The position numbers were made by a program, and so were the translations under genes. 64,000 bases of DNA from contig CAYSOF010000004.1 in the NCBI GenBank assembly GCA_964432595.1, positions 310,001 through 374,000 on the forward strand, given 5' to 3'. Positions 1 to 8,835 of this stretch are shown here, piece after piece. The notes beneath the pieces are model-generated. The model was not told where the DNA came from and did not search any database. It saw nothing but the letters and a program-made list of their open reading frames with translations. Numbering within the stretch: position 1 is the stretch's first letter; each line of letters starts with the position of its first letter. This stretch comes from DASYLJ01 sp964432595 (GTDB lineage Bacteria > Desulfobacterota > Binatia > DP-6).

Positions 1-113
1 ACCCGCCGCGTCGGGCAGGCGCGGCGTGCGGTAGCCGACCCACGCCGCCTGCGTCAGGAGCGCGGGGAGCAGCGAGAAGGTCAGGACCTCGACGGGGTCC
101 CGCAGCCGTCCGG
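1..113 (-). other. Window edge, possible partial coding sequence
   Basis: These bases lie downstream of the ClpP-like gene. On the minus strand one frame stays open to the window edge and reads as a hydrophobic segment containing EVLTFSLLPALLTQAAWVGY, which would suit the start of a membrane protein. No ATG or GTG start is visible in that frame next to the clpP stop (a CTG overlapping the stop is the only candidate), and the plus strand is open here as well. The call is therefore weak and cannot be resolved without the sequence to the left. Confidence 0.25.
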
Positions 114-710
114 TCAGACCTCGTCCACCCGCTCGATGATGCGCCCGACGAGACCGTAGTCCTTCGCCTCGGTCGCGCTCATCCAGTAGTCGCGGTCGGT
201 GTCCTGCTCGATGCGCTCGATCGACTGTCCGGTCTCGCGGGCGAGGATCTCGTTGATGCGCCGGCGCATCTTGAGGATCTCCTTCGCCTGGATCGCGAGA
301 TCGGCGGCGGGGCCACCCGCGCCGCCGCTCGGCTGGTGCAGCAGGAAGCGCGTGTTCGGCAGGCTGATGCGATCTTCCTTCGCCGCCGCGCAGTAGATCA
401 GCGCCGCCGCGCTCGCCACCCAGCCGCTGCCGATGATGCGGACGCGCGGCTTCACGAACTTGATCATGTCGTAGATCGTGTCGCCCGACTCGACGTGCCC
501 GCCCGGCGAGTTGACGAAGAGCCGGATGTCGTCGTCGCTCTCGTACGAGAGGGCCACCAGCTTCTCCGTGACCTGACGGGCGACGTCCTGATCGATCTCA
601 CCGAAAACGAAGATGGTGCGGGACCGGAACAGGCGCTCCTCGATCAGGGAGCCGGGCGGCTTGGGCATCTCGCCCTTGCCCGGCTTCTCCTCGGGATCGT
701 TCTTGCGCAT
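114..710 (-). CDS. clpP: ClpP-family ATP-dependent protease proteolytic subunit
   Basis: A 198-residue serine peptidase of the Clp proteolytic core, which would form a cytoplasmic ring and degrade substrates delivered by an AAA+ unfoldase. The active-site serine is visible in GWVASAAALIY (about residue 100), the histidine in FLLHQPSGG (about 125) and the acidic residue in QDTDRDYW (about 170-174). The fold-typical VNSPGGHVESG lies near residue 67. The serine motif differs from the usual GQAASMGA, so this may be one of the divergent ClpP paralogues rather than the housekeeping copy. The ATG at 710 is chosen because the longer frame upstream is a shadow of the next gene. No clpX or tig lies beside it. 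Confidence 0.85.
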   Translation of the reverse strand: MRKNDPEEKPGKGEMPKPPGSLIEERLFRSRTIFVFGEIDQDVARQVTEKLVALSYESDDDIRLFVNSPGGHVESGDTIYDMIKFVKPRVRIIGSGWVASAAALIYCAAAKEDRISLPNTRFLLHQPSGGAGGPAADLAIQAKEILKMRRRINEILARETGQSIERIEQDTDRDYWMSATEAKDYGLVGRIIERVDEV

Positions 711-760
711 ATCGACGGTGATTAGGTGACGAGCCGCCGGCTTGCAACCAGGACCAGCGT

Positions 761-2458
<1,698 letters not shown>

Positions 2459-2517
2459 GCGACGGGCGTAGCAGGAACCGCGCGACCGTCACAACGACGA
2501 TGCGACGGCGCCCCGCG

Positions 2518-3207
2518 TCACGTGCCGGTCATGCGTCGGATCGTCGGCTCGGGCGTTCCCGCGAACACGTACTCGAAATGCGCTCCCTGACGGACGTTGC
2601 GGACCACGTCCGGCCAAAAGGCGACGGCGCACGCGTGGCCGGGATGACGGACGCTGTCGTAGCGGATGCCGTGCGATCCGCTCTCGCGCAGCATCGTGCC
2701 CACGCGCTGCGACTCCGCCCAACTATCGGGGTCGTGGAGCGCCGCGAAGCGCCGCCGGTTGCGCACGTCGTGGAAGACGCCCTGGAGGTCGGCGCGGTAC
2801 TGCCGCATCTCGAGCCGCGCCTCCGTCACGCCTACCTCCGCGAGCTCGAGCCAGCGACGGTAGACGACCTCGCGGTGCGCCGTCTCCAGGGCTTCCGCCG
2901 CGTACCAGGCGCCGAGCGCCGACGTCGTGAACCGTCCGCCGGCGGGGGACGGATGGCAGAAGGCCGCCATCACGACGGTCGCGTTCGGCACGCCCGTGAC
3001 CCAACGCTCGGGCGGCACGCGATGCAGCTGACCGACCTCGGCCTGCAGACGGTCGTTCGTCCAGCTCTCGAGATCGATCACGTCGCGCAGGTCGTCGGGC
3101 GAGGCGACGGCGTCGAAGATGCCGACGGTCGGCCAGCGGCTCGCGATCAGGCGATGCGTGCCGCGGAGCCGCGCCGGCGCGCTCGGGACGGACGGCGCCG
3201 CCGTCAT
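2518..3207 (-). CDS. RES-domain toxin
   Basis: A 229-residue RES-domain protein (named for conserved Arg, Glu and Ser). Characterised RES toxins, such as MbcT, degrade NAD+ in the cytoplasm. The N-terminal THRLIASRWPT segment and the later HGIRYDSVRHPGHACAVAF segment match the family, the latter carrying the conserved serine. The gene overlaps the upstream antitoxin gene by four bases (ATGA), so the two are probably translationally coupled, antitoxin first. NAD+ degradation is inferred from the family. The domain is full length with no visible damage, so the toxin may be active and held in check by its partner. Confidence 0.85.
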   Translation of the reverse strand: MTAAPSVPSAPARLRGTHRLIASRWPTVGIFDAVASPDDLRDVIDLESWTNDRLQAEVGQLHRVPPERWVTGVPNATVVMAAFCHPSPAGGRFTTSALGAWYAAEALETAHREVVYRRWLELAEVGVTEARLEMRQYRADLQGVFHDVRNRRRFAALHDPDSWAESQRVGTMLRESGSHGIRYDSVRHPGHACAVAFWPDVVRNVRQGAHFEYVFAGTPEPTIRRMTGT

Positions 3208-3638
3208 CCGCGACGGGCGTCGAGCAGGCGGCGGACCGCGGTGAGCGCTTCGATGCCCCCGTCGACCATGCAGGCGGCGGGCGTACGGCCGCCGAAGAGC
3301 GCGTTCCGGTTCGGCAGCCGCACCCAGCCGTCGGCGAGCGCGGCGTCGGGATAGAGGACGTGGAGCGCCTTGTAGATGCCCAACAGCAGGGACAACCGGA
3401 CCAGCGTGTCATAGGGCAGGGTGACGGCGCGCCCGGCCTTCCACGTGTAGAGCGTCGATCGGGCAGGCCAGCCCAGGAGGCCGCGCTGCTCCTCGGGATC
3501 GAGGCCCCAGGCGTCCGCGATCCGGAAGAAGGTGCGCAGCCCGGGCCCGGACTTGCGCCGGCGCTCGGCCGGCTCGTGCCGCAGGGCGGCCGGGGTGACC
3601 GGGACGTCGACCTCGGGGCGGAGCTGGGTACGCGCCAT
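3204..3638 (-). CDS. Xre/MbcA/ParS-type antitoxin
   Basis: A 144-residue antitoxin with an N-terminal Xre-like helical part (FFRIADAWGLDPEEQRGLLGW) and the C-terminal toxin-binding domain of the Xre/MbcA/ParS family (LLLGIYKALHVLYP, then NRNALFGGRTPAACMVDGG). A longer frame reaches an ATG at 3674, but that would place a perfect inverted repeat (3650-3681) inside the gene. I prefer the ATG at 3638 because it puts the repeat just upstream, where an autoregulatory operator belongs. The stop overlaps the RES toxin start. In this family the antitoxin neutralises the toxin and usually represses the shared promoter. Confidence 0.82.
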   Translation of the reverse strand: MARTQLRPEVDVPVTPAALRHEPAERRRKSGPGLRTFFRIADAWGLDPEEQRGLLGWPARSTLYTWKAGRAVTLPYDTLVRLSLLLGIYKALHVLYPDAALADGWVRLPNRNALFGGRTPAACMVDGGIEALTAVRRLLDARRG

Positions 3639-3649
3639 CGATCCCAATA

Positions 3650-3681
3650 TCCACATATGGAGCCGTATGTCCATATGTGGA
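3650..3681. promoter_or_regulatory. Inverted-repeat operator of the RES/Xre pair
   Basis: Two perfectly complementary 11-base arms, TCCACATATGG (3650-3660) and CCATATGTGGA (3671-3681), are separated by ten bases. It is a conspicuously AT-richer island in GC-rich DNA, 12 to 43 bases upstream of the chosen antitoxin start. The placement and dyad symmetry fit the site where the antitoxin, or the toxin-antitoxin complex, represses its own promoter. Binding is inferred. Confidence 0.65.
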
Positions 3682-3763
3682 CTCGTCGAGGCAGCCGTGA
3701 CTGGGCGGCCTGGGGCACTTTCGCCTTGCGGGCTCGGCCCCGACGACGGTATCGATCCACGTC

Positions 3764-4375
3764 ATGGACGTCCTCCGGCGCGCCGCCCTCGTCGTGACCG
3801 CCCTCTGCACGATCGCCCACGCCGATCCCGAGGTGGTGCTGGTCGGGACGCACGAGATGCTGCTGAAGGACGACGTGACGCCTCCGATCTCGACCGGGGC
3901 GCGGAAGTTCACCTTCAACGTCCGCAGCGGCTCCGCGCCGCCGGCGAACCAGGTCGCCATGCCGGCGCCCGGCAGCGCGGGCGATCCGACGCCCGCCGGG
4001 TCGACGGGCGGCGGCGGCGTCCTCGAGCTGTACAACACCTCGGGCACGGGTGAGGTGGTCGCGATCCCGCTGCCGGCGACGTCATGGCGTCTCGCCGGCA
4101 ACGCGTCGAGCGGCTTCCGCTACATCTACGCGAGCAGCGGCCCGATCTGGAAGATCTGGATCAAGGGAACCAAGATCTCGATCCGCGGCGGCAAGGCGCT
4201 GTGGGCCTACACGATCGACGAGCCGGCGCAGGCCTCGATCGGCCTGCGCCTGACGCTCGGCAGCGGCATCACCTGGTGCACCGAAGCGCTCCCACGCCTC
4301 GGCGGCGATCGGCCCGGACGCTTCCAGGCCGAGCGCATGCAGGACGCTCCCGGCACCTGTCCGGCGCTTCCCTGA
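3764..4375 (+). CDS. Secreted protein, stand-alone C-terminal-type domain
   Basis: A 203-residue protein with a signal peptide (about residues 1-20, ending near AHA). The mature part is a single beta-rich domain. Its order of motifs (LLKDD, a Gly/Pro/Ser linker, GGVLELYN, LPATSWRLAGN, GFRYIYA, GPIWKIWIKGTKISIRGG, LTLGSGITWCTE) follows that of the last 160 or so residues of the convergent Cys-rich protein at 4385-6169 (LKVKDAG, GGVLHIRS, LPKENWSYLGD, KGYRFAD, IRGVLVKNGKLVKVTG, LILGNQRFCMSFGG). The function of this domain is unknown to me. No clear ribosome binding site precedes the ATG. The stop lies nine bases from the stop of the convergent gene. Confidence 0.7.
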   Translation: MDVLRRAALVVTALCTIAHADPEVVLVGTHEMLLKDDVTPPISTGARKFTFNVRSGSAPPANQVAMPAPGSAGDPTPAGSTGGGGVLELYNTSGTGEVVAIPLPATSWRLAGNASSGFRYIYASSGPIWKIWIKGTKISIRGGKALWAYTIDEPAQASIGLRLTLGSGITWCTEALPRLGGDRPGRFQAERMQDAPGTCPALP

Positions 4376-4384
4376 ACGATCCGC

Positions 4385-6169
4385 TCACGGGCACGCCGCC
4401 GGTGCCGGCGCCTTGACTGCGAGGTAGCGGCGCTCCTCGACGAAGGTCGTCTTGCCGCCGAAGCTCATGCAGAAGCGCTGGTTTCCGAGGATCAGCGCAA
4501 CGTCGACCGGATTGGGGTCGACCGTCAGCGACGGCCCGAGACGGACCGCCGAGCCCGTCACCTTGACGAGCTTGCCGTTCTTCACGAGGACGCCGCGAAT
4601 CGGAGCGAGCTTGTTGCGATCGGCGAAGCGATAGCCCTTCTTCTCCACCGGATCGCCGAGGTAGCTCCAGTTCTCCTTCGGCAAGGGCAGGCGACGCTCG
4701 AAGCCGTCCGCCACGGAGCGGATGTGGAGGACGCCCCCGTGCACGACGGGGTCCATCGGACCGCCCTGCGCCGCGTCGTCGAGCACGATCCCGCCGCGTG
4801 CCCGGGCGGTGACGCCGATCCCGCGTCGCCCCGCGTCCTTCACCTTGAGCGAGTCGCCCGGAAGGGGCGTGTCCTCGACGCATCCGGCCATCGGATCGCA
4901 CACGTGGTCGCAGTCGAGCGCCGGGCTCGCACGGCAGACGCCCGTCTGACAGAGGCTGATGCCGTCGCAGACGTCGTCGTCGTCGGTGCACGGGGTGCCG
5001 TTCGACAGCTGATTGAAGTCGCAGCCCGAGCTCGGCTGACACGCGTCGCTGGTGCACGGATTGTGATCGTTGCAGACGATCGGCGTTCCGGACGTGCACG
5101 CACCGCCGCGACACGTCTCGAACCCGTTGCAGACGTTCCCGTCCGCGCACCCGGAGCCTTCGGGGAAGGGCGTTCCCGCCCTGCACTGGCCGGCGCCGCA
5201 GGTCTCGAGGCCGTTGCACACGTTGCCGTCGTCGCAATCGGTTCCGTTCGGTGCGGGCGAGCCGGCACCGCAGACCCCACCGGACTGGCACCGCTCGCGG
5301 CCGTTGCACACGTTGCCGTCGTCGCAGAACGCTCCGACCGGCCGGTCGTTGTGCAGACAGCCGACGGCGTTGCCACACGAGTCGTTCGTGCACGGGTTGC
5401 CGTCGTCGCAGTCGAGCCCCTGGCCGTTGACGCAGATGCCGCTCTGGCAGCGCTCCGAGCCGTCACACAGGTTGTCGTCCGCGCACGACGTGCCGTTCGG
5501 CGCGGGCTGCCCCATCACGCAGACACCGGTGAGACACACCTCGGGTCCGTTGCAGACGTCGCCGTCGCTGCAGGGCGTCCCGTTCGGCGGCACGGGCCCG
5601 GTCACACACGTGCCGTTCAGGCAGGAGTCGACGCCGTCGCACGGATCGCCGTTGCCGCAGGTGCTCCCGTTCGGACGCGGCGTTCCGGGCGTGCACGTCC
5701 CGGACTGGCACGTCTCGGCGCCGTTGCATGCGTTGCCGTCGCCGCAGCCGGCGCCGTCGGGACGGATCGTCCCGGCGCGACACGCGCCCGCGTCGCAGAA
5801 GTCGCCGTTGGTGCACGGGTTGCCGAGGTTGCACGACGACCCGTTGGCCGGCGGCGTTCCCTGCTGGCACACGCCGTTCCGACAGGTCTCGGGACCGTTG
5901 CACGAGTTGCCGTCGCTGCACGACGACCCGTTCAGCACCGGCGCATGCTGACAGCCGAGCAACGGATCGCATTGGTCGAGCGTGCAGGGGCTGCCGTCGT
6001 TACAGCTCGGCGGCGTCCCCGCCTGACAGAAGCCGCCGAGGCAGCGCTCGTTGCCGTTGCAGAGGTTGCCGTCGGCGCACTGGGCGTCGATCGAGCACGT
6101 CTGTCCGAACGCCGTTCCGTCCAGTGCGAATGCGACCAAAGTCGCAACCACGAATCCTGCCAGCTTCAC
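4385..6169 (-). CDS. Secreted cysteine-rich repeat protein
   Basis: A 594-residue exported protein. The GTG at 6169 is chosen because it is preceded by a GGGGGG ribosome binding site and starts a clear signal peptide (KLAGFVVATLVAFALDG); the frame remains open far upstream without meaning. The body from about residue 24 to 430 consists of about eleven Cys-rich units of the form CxDGNxCNGxExCxxGxCxxG, mixed with about three CTxDxC variants; such repeats probably form disulphide-knit stalks. The last 160 or so residues form a separate domain resembling the neighbouring 203-residue protein. Surface or outer-membrane display is likely but not proven, and no catalytic motif is visible. Confidence 0.75.
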   Translation of the reverse strand: MKLAGFVVATLVAFALDGTAFGQTCSIDAQCADGNLCNGNERCLGGFCQAGTPPSCNDGSPCTLDQCDPLLGCQHAPVLNGSSCSDGNSCNGPETCRNGVCQQGTPPANGSSCNLGNPCTNGDFCDAGACRAGTIRPDGAGCGDGNACNGAETCQSGTCTPGTPRPNGSTCGNGDPCDGVDSCLNGTCVTGPVPPNGTPCSDGDVCNGPEVCLTGVCVMGQPAPNGTSCADDNLCDGSERCQSGICVNGQGLDCDDGNPCTNDSCGNAVGCLHNDRPVGAFCDDGNVCNGRERCQSGGVCGAGSPAPNGTDCDDGNVCNGLETCGAGQCRAGTPFPEGSGCADGNVCNGFETCRGGACTSGTPIVCNDHNPCTSDACQPSSGCDFNQLSNGTPCTDDDDVCDGISLCQTGVCRASPALDCDHVCDPMAGCVEDTPLPGDSLKVKDAGRRGIGVTARARGGIVLDDAAQGGPMDPVVHGGVLHIRSVADGFERRLPLPKENWSYLGDPVEKKGYRFADRNKLAPIRGVLVKNGKLVKVTGSAVRLGPSLTVDPNPVDVALILGNQRFCMSFGGKTTFVEERRYLAVKAPAPAACP

Positions 6170-6425
6170 GGTTCCCCCCTTTGTCGACGCCCTGCAGATG
6201 GACGCCTCCGCTGCGCAGCACATGCCGTGCCATCTGACACCCCCGCACGGGCGGAAAACGCACTGCGGCTCGCACGCACGTCCTCGCACCAGCGCGGGGA
6301 ACGTTACGACCTCGGTCCTACCTGCGGCACACCCGACGCGACGCGCCGAAGCGTTCACGCGACGTCGCACTCGTGCGAGCGTCGTGGCCTTCATGCTAAG
6401 AGGCGTCGCGCGAGGAGACGCCACG

Positions 6426-7583
6426 ATGACGGATGAGATGGCGGAGCGTGGGCAGGTGGGCGAGGGCGCGGGCACGGAGCTGCGCGCCACGCGCTTCACG
6501 CTGGTCGACGGCGGCGGACGGGCGCGGGCGGCGCTCGGTCCGGCCGACGACGGCTCCACCGGGCTGCTGCTCTACGACGCGCAGGAGCGTCCCCGGGCGC
6601 AGATGGTCCTCGACGGCAGCGGGCAGGCGAACGTCAAGCTGCACGATCGCGACGGCGACGTCGCCGCGTGGCTCGCCGTCGGCCGCTCCGGCGCGCCGAG
6701 CCTCTACCTGCGCGGCGTCAGCCGCAGCGACCGCGCCGTCCGCGGGCACGCGGAGATCTGCGTCGACGAGCACGGCTGTCCGGTGTTGAGCCTGCACGAC
6801 CGCGAGGGTCAGCCCCGCGTGCTCCTCTCGCTCGACGAGCGCGACGGGCGCCCGGGCCTGAGCTTCTCGGACGCGCTCGGCAATTCGCGGCTCGTGCTGA
6901 GCGAGGACGGCAGCGGCGGTCTCCTCTACCTCTTCGATCGCGAGGGCCGGAGCCGCGAGGGCATTCCGCGCCTGCCGCTCGGCGATGCACCGCCACCGGA
7001 GCCGTCACGTGCGGCCGTCCCGCCACCCGCGCCGGTCCTACCCGCCGCGATCCCGGACGACGGCGCGCTCGCGGCGATGGCCCAGCGCCTGACGGCGCTC
7101 GAGCGCGGCCGGCGCCGGAGCCGGCTCGCCACCGCCGCGCTCGTCCTGATCGCCGCGGCGCTCGGCGGCGTCGGCGGCGCGACCCTCGCCCCCGAGCTGC
7201 GCGACCCGGCGACGGTGGCGGCGCCGGTCGAGCCCGCCGCCGTCGCGTCGCCCGCGCCCCCGCCCGCCACGATGGGACGGATCGTCGAAGCGGAGGAGTT
7301 CGTGCTGACCGACGGGCGGGGCGGCACCCGCGCCAAGCTGAGCCTCATGCCCGACGGCTGGCCCTACCTCCAGCTCACCGGGCCCGAGGGTGACGGCGTC
7401 GTCCAGCTGGCGGTGCTCCCCGGACCCGACGTCCTCCTGCGTCTCACCGGCGGCGACGGGACCGTGCTGCTCGCCGCATCGCCGAAGGGACCGCCGAGCC
7501 TCAGCCTCTACGACGGGGACCGGGTGATCTTCCAGGCGCCCGCGGGACTCGCGCGCTTCCCGCCGCCGAGCGTCTGGCCGTAG
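6426..7583 (+). CDS. Membrane-anchored beta-repeat protein
   Basis: A 385-residue protein. The ATG at 6426 is supported by GAGGAGA seven bases upstream. The N-terminal half (about residues 18-180) is made of repeated units resembling RAxLxxxxDGxxxLxLxDxxGxxR, probably short beta strands. A proline-rich linker follows, then one membrane segment near residues 237-257 (LATAALVLIAAALGGVGGATLA), an Ala/Pro linker, and a C-terminal stretch (EEFVLTDGRGGTRAKLSL onward) built of the same unit. The same repeat thus occurs on both sides of the membrane. I do not recognise a named family or an enzymatic motif. Confidence 0.65.
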   Translation: MTDEMAERGQVGEGAGTELRATRFTLVDGGGRARAALGPADDGSTGLLLYDAQERPRAQMVLDGSGQANVKLHDRDGDVAAWLAVGRSGAPSLYLRGVSRSDRAVRGHAEICVDEHGCPVLSLHDREGQPRVLLSLDERDGRPGLSFSDALGNSRLVLSEDGSGGLLYLFDREGRSREGIPRLPLGDAPPPEPSRAAVPPPAPVLPAAIPDDGALAAMAQRLTALERGRRRSRLATAALVLIAAALGGVGGATLAPELRDPATVAAPVEPAAVASPAPPPATMGRIVEAEEFVLTDGRGGTRAKLSLMPDGWPYLQLTGPEGDGVVQLAVLPGPDVLLRLTGGDGTVLLAASPKGPPSLSLYDGDRVIFQAPAGLARFPPPSVWP

Positions 7584-7586
7584 CCG

Positions 7587-7850
7587 TCAGCGGCCTTCGC
7601 CGAGCTCGCAGCCGATCGCGTCGCCGTCGACGTCGAAGCGGTGCGGGTCGCTGCCGAACACCTTGAACGCCGACACCTCGAGGTCGCTGCAGTCGAGGAC
7701 CGGCGGGGGCGGCGAGATGCAGACGGTGGGATAGGAGGGGTCGCACTCGGCGCGCTCGCTCACCAGGCGCATGGGGTCGAGCGCCTCGGGCAGCCAGCCC
7801 AGGTACCACGCGATCCCGGCGACGGCCGCCACTCCGACGATCCAGCGCAT
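7587..7850 (-). CDS. Small exported Excalibur-like protein
   Basis: An 87-residue protein with an N-terminal hydrophobic segment (WIVGVAAVAGIAWYLGWLP) acting as a signal peptide or anchor. It is followed by CDPSYPTVCISPPPP and a C-terminal DPHRFDVDGDAIGCE. The last motif resembles the calcium-binding DxDxDGxGCE signature of Excalibur domains, which often follow secreted nucleases; here it stands alone. Four cysteines could form two disulphides. It converges with the gene ending at 7583, only three bases away. Its role is unknown. Confidence 0.65.
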   Translation of the reverse strand: MRWIVGVAAVAGIAWYLGWLPEALDPMRLVSERAECDPSYPTVCISPPPPVLDCSDLEVSAFKVFGSDPHRFDVDGDAIGCELGEGR

Positions 7851-7901
7851 GCGAGACCTCCCGCGGGAGTTTCGGCAGGCCGGATCGCCGGCATGAGCCG
7901 G

Positions 7902-8750
7902 CTATTTCTTGCGGCTGCCGTAGTCGCCGAACGGATCGTCGCGCTCGCGCACCGCTTGGCGAAAGCCGACGTCCTGGGCCCGCGCCACGAAGTCGAGTCC
8001 CTCCTGCGTGTGCCGCGCGATGCCGTCGAACAGCGTGCCGATCAGCCGCGTCGACGCCATGCCCATGTGCTCGGCCGTCTGGTTGCAGAGCAGCTTGAGC
8101 ATGACCAGCTGATTCACCGGCACCTGCGCCATGCGCCGCGCGAGCGCCATTGCCCGGTCTTGGAGCTCCACGTCGGGGACGGCCTCGAGGATCAGGCCGA
8201 TGTCCGCCGCGGTCCGCGCCGTGATCTCGTCGCCGGTGAGGAGGTAGCGCTTCGCGCGCTCGAGGCCCATCCGGTACACCCACATCGCCGTGGTGGGGGT
8301 GCCCCATACCCGCGATGGCGGATAGCCGAAGCGCGCGCCCTCGCCGGCGACGATCATGTCGGCGCAGAGCACCATGTCGGTGCCGCCGCCGATGCACCAG
8401 CCCTGCACGGCGGCGATCGTCGGCTTCTGGGCGTACCAGAGCTTCATGTACGTATCGACGAACGTCTTCATGAGCCGCAGGTCGGCGACCGAGTCCCACA
8501 CGCGCCGTTCGCGAGCGGCGGACTCCTCGGCCTGGGCCGCCGTCGACCAGTCGAGGCCGTAGCCGGCGCAAAAGGCGGGCCCCTCGGCGCGCAGGAGGAT
8601 GACGCGCGCGTCGCGGTCGGCGTCCGCCGCGTCGATCGCGGCCGCCAGCTCGTCGCGCAGCGCCGGCGTGATCGTGTTGTACTCGGCCGCTCGCGTGAGG
8701 ACGATCGAGCAGACCCCGCCGGCGGTCTCGGTGCGTAGGGTGGACGACAT
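7902..8750 (-). CDS. Enoyl-CoA hydratase/isomerase-family protein
   Basis: A 282-residue crotonase-fold protein, probably acting on an acyl-CoA. FCAGYGLDW supplies an oxyanion-hole backbone region and AAVQGWCIGGGTDMVLCADMI is the second conserved block. In hydratases two glutamates do the water chemistry: here the first position is Asp (GGTDMVL) and the second region reads FGYPPSRVWGTP without the usual Glu, so simple hydratase activity is doubtful. It could be another crotonase activity such as an isomerase, a ring-cleaving enzyme or a thioesterase. The gene is divergent from the subtilase and lies alone, giving no pathway context. Confidence 0.8.
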   Translation of the reverse strand: MSSTLRTETAGGVCSIVLTRAAEYNTITPALRDELAAAIDAADADRDARVILLRAEGPAFCAGYGLDWSTAAQAEESAARERRVWDSVADLRLMKTFVDTYMKLWYAQKPTIAAVQGWCIGGGTDMVLCADMIVAGEGARFGYPPSRVWGTPTTAMWVYRMGLERAKRYLLTGDEITARTAADIGLILEAVPDVELQDRAMALARRMAQVPVNQLVMLKLLCNQTAEHMGMASTRLIGTLFDGIARHTQEGLDFVARAQDVGFRQAVRERDDPFGDYGSRKK

Positions 8751-8835
8751 GGCGATGTCCTAGTCCCGCCGGTGCCGTCGATACAAATTCGCCCTCGACA
8801 CGAAGCCCGCGTTTGCCGATGCTGGCGAACGGCAC

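Noticed and set aside
4900..6150. Regularly spaced similar DNA blocks resembling a repeat array
   Set aside because: The periodicity comes from the coding of Cys-rich protein units that vary in sequence and length. There are no identical repeats with unique spacers, so it is not a CRISPR array or satellite.
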